The notes under the pieces are model-generated. The model had not been told where the DNA came from. It made no database searches and worked only from the letters and a program-made list of their open reading frames with translations. Below, in pieces: positions 1 to 5,093 of a stretch of DNA of 5,093 bases. Within the stretch, counting starts at the first letter, position 1. Every line of letters begins with the position of its first letter. The stretch lies in NCBI GenBank assembly GCA_016190785.1, contig JACPPX010000054.1, positions 1-5,093 of the forward strand, read 5' to 3'. Origin of the DNA: Chloroflexota bacterium. Lineage in GTDB: Bacteria > Chloroflexota > Anaerolineae > UBA7937 > JACPPX01. The translations under genes were made by a program, and so were the position numbers.

Positions 1-1689
<1,689 letters not shown>

Positions 1690-1699
1690 TTGGCCCCTT

Positions 1700-2332
1700 A
1701 TGGCCGAAGGCCCCTCTGCCCCCGGCAGTCCTGACTCCTACAGCGCCCTAGAGAAACTCATCCGCGAGCCGGTCCGCGCTTTCCTCTACCGCCTGTATCG
1801 CCCCATAGTACTTCTTTTGGCTAGTCTCGGCATTTCTCCCAACTTTATCTCTTTCCTACAAATCCCAGTTGGTCTCATGATCGTTTGGGCCATAATCCCT
1901 TACCCCAAACTGGCTTTTTTGCTGATGCTTTTGGCCATCGCCCTGGACGGGATTGATGGGGCCCTCTCCCGGCATCTGGGCCGCTCCTCGGCTTTTGGCG
2001 CCTTATGGGACAATGTGTGCGATCACATCCGCGAGGTCCTGGTGATTGCCGGGCTGGCCTGGGTAGGGGCCCTCAACGGCTTCTGGGCGGCTCTCTACGG
2101 CCTGGCCTATCCGGGGGTCAACATCACCCTCGCTCTGTGCAATCATTACCGCACCCCACTCCCCCTGGCCATCAAGACTTATCTCACCGCCTATCCCTTT
2201 ATCTTCCTCTACTTGTGGTTGGGGATAAACTGGCTTAATATCGGCATACCTGTTTCTGTCCTGGCCATGGTTGCGGCCATATTTCAGGGGCTATATCTTT
2301 TGAGCAAGGCAATGGATCGCACCGTCAGTTAA
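1700..2332 (+). CDS. CDP-alcohol phosphatidyltransferase family membrane protein
   Basis: A 210-residue integral membrane enzyme. The family moves a phosphatidyl-type group from a CDP-linked lipid (or the reverse, from a CDP-alcohol) onto an alcohol acceptor in phospholipid synthesis. The signature D-x2-D-G-x2-A-R-x8-G-x3-D-x3-D is present with exact spacing as D83, D86, G87, R91, G100, D104 and D108. The only departure is Ser90 where Ala is usual. All four metal-binding aspartates are kept. Hydrophobic stretches at about 33-44, 50-66, 68-82, 112-135, 137-148, 162-178 and 182-203 fit the usual six-helix topology. The stretch before the motif (ISPNFISFLQ) resembles the family's common 'TPN..T' segment. 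The start is 10 bases after the ligA stop; the purine-rich AAAGGA at 1681-1686 is about 13 bases from the ATG, a long spacing, so translation may rely on coupling to ligA. The acceptor (inositol phosphate, glycerol phosphate, serine or another) cannot be read from the sequence. It is likely co-transcribed with ligA, with the terminator at 2360-2395. Confidence 0.93.
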   Translation: MAEGPSAPGSPDSYSALEKLIREPVRAFLYRLYRPIVLLLASLGISPNFISFLQIPVGLMIVWAIIPYPKLAFLLMLLAIALDGIDGALSRHLGRSSAFGALWDNVCDHIREVLVIAGLAWVGALNGFWAALYGLAYPGVNITLALCNHYRTPLPLAIKTYLTAYPFIFLYLWLGINWLNIGIPVSVLAMVAAIFQGLYLLSKAMDRTVS

Positions 2333-2359
2333 AAGATTTTACGAAGGCTTGATACATAA

Positions 2360-2395
2360 AAATAAGAGAGGCCTCTTGCCAGGCCTCCCTTATTT
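2360..2395. terminator. Bidirectional Rho-independent terminator between convergent genes
   Basis: The inverted repeat has arms 2360-2374 and 2381-2395 around the 6-base loop CTTGCC. The inner seven pairs (GAGGCCT with AGGCCTC) are perfect. After one A-C mismatch (2367/2388), seven more pairs follow, mostly A-T. On the minus strand the hairpin runs into TTTTT (complement of 2358-2362), a proper U-tract 17 bases after the stop of the Yip1-family gene. On the plus strand the 3' arm ends TTATTTAT, a weaker but usable U-rich tail 27 bases after the phosphatidyltransferase stop. Its position in the 79-base gap between two convergent genes supports a shared terminator for both. Confidence 0.88.
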
Positions 2396-2411
2396 ATCCT
2401 GAAAGATATCG

Positions 2412-2975
2412 TTAGTAGCCGATCTGGGTGAGGGAGTAAAGGGTAGCCAAAAGCAGGCCACCCACTAACACGAACAGCACGAGGGCGATGACGAAGAGGA
2501 TTCCCACCACAATCAGTGCCTTTGTGGAATCGAGGCCGTGATAAGATTGGAGACCGAAGTACAGAAGGAAGAGACCATAGATTCCGAGGACAAAACTGAC
2601 TATTCCCCCCACCGCAGGAATGAAACCGAGGACAGCATTAATAACCCCAATGGGCACAAGATACAGAGAAAGCATGAAGGAGTTGCCATTGAAATCCCCG
2701 GTCCCTCCCACTACTTTGGCCAGGACAAAGACTATTGCCGAACCGATGAAAAAGACAATCAGGGTCCCGATGGGTGCGGTGACAATAGAGGCTACGCCAC
2801 CCCCTGAGACCACGGAGAAGAGCCCGGCCACCAGACCCCAGATTATTACCCCCACAAGGGTGTTCATCCAGTTGGCCTGGCCCTTGGTGGCATCGAAAGA
2901 GGCCTTGCCCGGCTTAGTGAGGACTGAGACATAAGAGTTGAAAAGGGCCGCGAAGTTGACCGAACCGTAACTCAT
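2412..2975 (-). CDS. Yip1-family polytopic membrane protein
   Basis: A 187-residue, very hydrophobic protein with about five membrane segments (roughly 38-57, 66-88, 100-119, 121-142 and 153-178). The N-terminal part (KPGKASFDATKGQ, residues 21-33) is polar and probably cytoplasmic. The pattern VVGGTGDFNGNSF (88-100), a proline-containing third helix (YLVPIG), and GLQSYHGLDSTKA (141-153) before the last helix fits the bacterial Yip1 domain. The function of bacterial Yip1 proteins is mostly unknown; the eukaryotic relatives work in membrane traffic, which should not be transferred here. The reading frame is open further upstream to 3050, but ATG 2975 is chosen because it follows AAAGGAGGT at 9 bases; the extra 25 residues would be poorly hydrophobic and lack such a site. 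It is the last gene of the minus-strand group, 82 bases after the lytic transglycosylase, and ends just before the terminator at 2360-2395. Family assignment rests on pattern resemblance. Confidence 0.85.
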   Translation of the reverse strand: MSYGSVNFAALFNSYVSVLTKPGKASFDATKGQANWMNTLVGVIIWGLVAGLFSVVSGGGVASIVTAPIGTLIVFFIGSAIVFVLAKVVGGTGDFNGNSFMLSLYLVPIGVINAVLGFIPAVGGIVSFVLGIYGLFLLYFGLQSYHGLDSTKALIVVGILFVIALVLFVLVGGLLLATLYSLTQIGY

Positions 2976-3057
2976 GCTTGACTTACCTCCTTTGGTTTGA
3001 ATTTTTGGCGGTAACACCACGCCACAAGTGTATAACCCCAAACAGGGCAAAGGGTTG
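2976..3057 (-). other. Intergenic leader between the lytic transglycosylase and Yip1-family genes
   Basis: This 82-base gap holds the strong ribosome binding site described separately and a small imperfect hairpin at 3006-3024 (TGGC/GCCA and GGT/ACC with a 2-base bulge). On the coding (minus) strand the hairpin is followed by A residues, not T, so it does not look like a terminator for the upstream gene. A TATACA hexamer on the minus strand (about 3025-3032) could be a -10 box, but I see no matching -35 box at 16-18 bases. Read-through from the upstream gene is the simplest view; a separate promoter is not excluded. Confidence 0.35.
2985..2993 (-). promoter_or_regulatory. Strong Shine-Dalgarno site deciding the Yip1-family start
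   Basis: Read on the minus strand the site is AAAGGAGGT, nearly the full complement of the 16S rRNA tail, with 9 bases to the ATG at 2975-2973. It selects this start over the in-frame upstream one at 3050. It is the strongest ribosome binding site in the window, which suggests the membrane protein is translated independently and well. Confidence 0.85.
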
Positions 3058-4935
3058 CTATTGAGTCTCCAGCCATTGGTAGATTCTATAGTTCAGGAGC
3101 ACCGCCTCCAGATACTCCCGCGGCTCGGCCAGGCCCATCCAGCGGATGAAATCATCCTTGTCCCCCACCAAGGGGTCCTCCAGCCAAGTCCCCACATTCC
3201 CCGGCCCCCCGTTATAGGCGGCCAGGGCATAATCTATGTCCTGGTCGAAGAAATCAAGCACGAAGCGGAGGTAGTAGGCTCCAAAGCGGATGTTGATCGC
3301 CGGGTCGAAGATGTCTACCGGCGTGAGAACAAGCCCTAATTGTTCGGCGATCCAGTCTCGGGTAGAGGGGATGATCTGCATCAGCCCCTGAGCGTAGGAG
3401 CGGGAGACGGCTTCTGGGTCATAGCGGCTCTCGGCGTGGATCATGGCGTATATCAGCAGGGGGTCGAGGTTGAACTCCTGGGCCGCAGCCTGCACCTCCT
3501 CGGCGTATGGCTTAGGATAAGCCAGCCGCCACATCTCCACCGGATCCAGGGTTTCATCGCGGAGGGCGACCTCAACCATAGCCTGAGCATCCAGAATCGC
3601 GCCGGATTCGGACAAAGCCTGGGCCATGGCCAGATCTACTGCTGGGCTCTCGCTGAAACGCGCGGCATATAGAAGCTCGCGGCGAGCCAAGTCAAACAAG
3701 CCTAGATAGCGTAAGGCCACGGCTTTCTCGATTATTGCCTCACCGGCGGGGGGAGGTGAGGGGGCAACTTGGGGTGGTAATTCTTCACCGGTAGCCAGAA
3801 AAGCTAGGTGGTTGGGCTTCATCCCCTGCAATAGACTCTGGGCCATGCTTTGTGTATCCGCATCACCAAGCCGCCCGGCTAGGATATAGAGCCGATAAGC
3901 GGCGTCATCGGCAAGGTTGGTCCCGCTCTCGGCCACAGCTTCATAGAAAGGCAGGGCCTCCTCGAGCCGATCTTCGCTTTCCAGAATCCCTGCCGCCCGC
4001 CACCAAGCGACGGGATATAAACCTTGAGCAAATAGCTCACCATAGACCTCCAAAGCCTCCTCTGTCTCTCCTAGAAGTTCCAGAATCTCGCCTTGTGCGA
4101 GGAGGCTGTCCGCGGAATCCACCTGCTGATATTGCTCCAATGCTTCTTCTAGGCGGCCAAGCCGGCCCAGGGTGCGGGCCAGACCAATCCGCGCCGTCTC
4201 ATTCTCCGGCTCGGCTCCGACCCAAGCCTCATAAAGGGGCAGAGCCTCCTCATACGCTCCGACTCCAAAATGAGCCTGGGCCAGAAGCGGGACCGCCTCC
4301 TCTTCTTCATGCTCACGCAGGACCTCTAATGCGTCACCGAAATAAGTGGCGGTGATAAGATCCTGGGCCAGTTGCAGATCATCGCTGGCCAGGCGGCGCA
4401 ATCCGATGAAGGCTTCGGGGAATTCTGCCGAGTCCAGCAGAGCCTTGTACTCTTGATACGCCTCCTCTCTTCGTCCTTGCGCTTCCAAGTACCCGGCCCA
4501 CTCCAAGTGGAGGGCAGGGGAGTCTTCAAGCTCCAAAGTCGCTTGGTACTGGTCATCAGCCCGGGGATCATCCTGAGAGGCAAAGTGGCGAGCCAAGGCG
4601 AGGTGGGCCAAGAAAGCGGCCGGGCTCTCTGGTCGCAGATCTATGACTTCTTGCAAATTCAAAACAGCATCACCCTCGGGCAATTGGGCAATGCCTTGAA
4701 AGAGCCGGAGATACTCTTCTATCTGGGGGAGTTCCAGGGCCAAGCGAGCATAGGGTTCGACCAAACCCTGGGGTTCTGATGCGACTTGCCGGTAGAGGAG
4801 GGGAGGGGGAGAAGCACTCGCCCGCTGCAGCGGGAATATGGCAACTAAGGTCAGCAAGAAAGAGGCCAGGCCGAGGAGAAGGTTTGGTTCTCTACTCGCT
4901 TCACTGCCCAGCGGTCGCAGAATTGGCTTTTTCAC
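3058..4935 (-). CDS. Secreted lytic transglycosylase: TPR-like helical region plus SLT domain
   Basis: Predicted to cleave the MurNAc-GlcNAc bond of peptidoglycan non-hydrolytically, forming 1,6-anhydro-MurNAc ends, outside the cytoplasmic membrane. The 625 residues begin with an export signal: a long polar n-region with Lys/Arg, a hydrophobic core at about 19-36, and an AxA-type site (A39-S40-A41, then SPPP). About eight or nine TPR-like helix pairs follow (roughly 105-371 and 400-460), rich in the GxxEEALxxY pattern, for example at 226-235, 260-269 and 290-298. A proline-rich break lies at 387-397. The C-terminal SLT (goose-lysozyme-like) domain spans about 480-625, with catalytic Glu502 in AESRYDP, GLMQI at 517-521 and AAYNGGPGNV at 572-581. 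The layout resembles Slt70 (helical superhelix plus catalytic domain), but the helical part looks TPR-like rather than a clear Slt70 homologue. There is no lipobox cysteine. The start is GTG, overlapping the upstream stop by 4 bases. No truncation is seen. Confidence 0.94.
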   Translation of the reverse strand: MKKPILRPLGSEASREPNLLLGLASFLLTLVAIFPLQRASASPPPLLYRQVASEPQGLVEPYARLALELPQIEEYLRLFQGIAQLPEGDAVLNLQEVIDLRPESPAAFLAHLALARHFASQDDPRADDQYQATLELEDSPALHLEWAGYLEAQGRREEAYQEYKALLDSAEFPEAFIGLRRLASDDLQLAQDLITATYFGDALEVLREHEEEEAVPLLAQAHFGVGAYEEALPLYEAWVGAEPENETARIGLARTLGRLGRLEEALEQYQQVDSADSLLAQGEILELLGETEEALEVYGELFAQGLYPVAWWRAAGILESEDRLEEALPFYEAVAESGTNLADDAAYRLYILAGRLGDADTQSMAQSLLQGMKPNHLAFLATGEELPPQVAPSPPPAGEAIIEKAVALRYLGLFDLARRELLYAARFSESPAVDLAMAQALSESGAILDAQAMVEVALRDETLDPVEMWRLAYPKPYAEEVQAAAQEFNLDPLLIYAMIHAESRYDPEAVSRSYAQGLMQIIPSTRDWIAEQLGLVLTPVDIFDPAINIRFGAYYLRFVLDFFDQDIDYALAAYNGGPGNVGTWLEDPLVGDKDDFIRWMGLAEPREYLEAVLLNYRIYQWLETQ

Positions 4936-5093
4936 CGCCCACCTTCTACCGACTCTAATCTAAAGGCATATAACCGCCGGTCCAATGAGCCAAAATAGAG
5001 AGTATCCCCATCCACTAGGGGGGAGGCCACATCTCCTCGGGTGATGTATTTCCAAAGCAATTCTCCATTCTCAGCATCGAGAGCATATAGGGC
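4932..5093 (-). CDS. PQQ-like beta-propeller repeat protein, C-terminal fragment
   Basis: The minus-strand frame open from the right window edge encodes 53 residues and ends with TGA at 4934-4932. The 5' part lies outside the window. The fragment shows two typical propeller-blade signatures: ALYALDAENGELLWKY (residues 1-16, the YALDA-x-x-G-x-x-x-W repeat) and, after a short link, ASPLVDGDTLYFGSLDRRLYAF (23-44, the sP.V..g.lY.GS.D..lYA pattern). These repeats occur in BamB-like and other PQQ-type (WD40-like) beta-propellers, usually exported proteins that act as scaffolds or, in the dehydrogenases, bind PQQ. Nothing here allows a choice of function, and cofactor binding cannot be judged from two blades. 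The stop overlaps the lytic transglycosylase start in GTGA, so the two are almost certainly one operon. The short tail after the last blade indicates a natural C-terminus rather than a frameshift. Confidence 0.85.
   Translation of the reverse strand, partial: ALYALDAENGELLWKYITRGDVASPLVDGDTLYFGSLDRRLYAFRLESVEGGR
4942..4947 (-). promoter_or_regulatory. Shine-Dalgarno site for the lytic transglycosylase GTG start
   Basis: The minus strand reads AGAAGG, 6 bases before the GTG at 4935-4933. The site lies inside the last codons of the upstream propeller gene. This supports the GTG start and re-initiation by ribosomes that have just terminated there. Confidence 0.65.

Noticed and set aside
2538..2934. 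Plus-strand open frames opposite the Yip1-family gene
   Set aside because: They are antisense to a real membrane-protein gene. The polar, threonine- and proline-rich products mirror the complement of hydrophobic codons.
2976..3050. N-terminal 25-residue extension of the Yip1-family protein starting at 3050
   Set aside because: The extension spans the strong Shine-Dalgarno site that correctly serves ATG 2975, it does not look like part of the family, and no good ribosome site was seen before 3050.
3024..3057. Terminator for the lytic transglycosylase from the AACCC/GGGTT repeat just after its stop
   Set aside because: The stem is only 5 pairs with a loop of about 13 bases, and no T-tract follows on the minus strand.
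3740..3780. G-rich run (GGCGGGGGGAGGTGAGGGGG) as a possible quadruplex or regulatory element
   Set aside because: It is coding sequence for the proline-rich hinge of the transglycosylase (runs of CCN codons on the minus strand), which explains the base bias without a further role.
3852..4355. Plus-strand open frame of 167 codons opposite the lytic transglycosylase
   Set aside because: It lies wholly antisense to a well-supported gene. The composition (many Pro, Arg, His) is typical of the shadow of a GC-rich gene, with no recognisable domain.

Overview
The window is an ordinary, densely coded stretch of bacterial chromosome of moderately high GC. It holds five protein genes in two convergent groups and shows no mobile elements, CRISPR arrays, tRNAs or rRNAs. 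The host is a bacterium, because it carries an NAD+-dependent DNA ligase. A membrane Yip1-family protein beside a TPR-rich secreted lytic transglycosylase, together with the style of the ligase, would fit Chloroflexota (Anaerolineae-like). That placement is a weak inference from general resemblance, not a demonstrated assignment.

Plus strand, left half: bases 1-1689 are the 3' part of ligA. The window cuts in just upstream of the catalytic lysine, so roughly the first 110 residues are missing. Ten bases later comes a 210-residue CDP-alcohol phosphatidyltransferase (1700-2332) with an almost canonical catalytic motif. The two genes probably share a transcript that ends at a strong hairpin at 2360-2395.

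Minus strand, right half, read from right to left: the 3' end of a PQQ-type beta-propeller gene (4932-5093, truncated by the window edge) overlaps by 4 bases the GTG start of a 625-residue secreted lytic transglycosylase with TPR-like helices and a C-terminal SLT domain (3058-4935). After an 82-base gap comes a 187-residue Yip1-family membrane protein (2412-2975). Its start is fixed by a near-perfect Shine-Dalgarno sequence. The same hairpin at 2360-2395, followed on this strand by five T residues, serves as its terminator.

Functionally, the plus-strand pair combines DNA replication/repair with phospholipid head-group synthesis. The minus-strand group is a cell-envelope set: a beta-propeller, a peptidoglycan-cleaving enzyme and a polytopic membrane protein. 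I found no convincing previously undescribed system. The points most worth a second look are the overlapping propeller/transglycosylase pair, the Ala-to-Ser change in the phosphatidyltransferase motif, and the shared bidirectional terminator.
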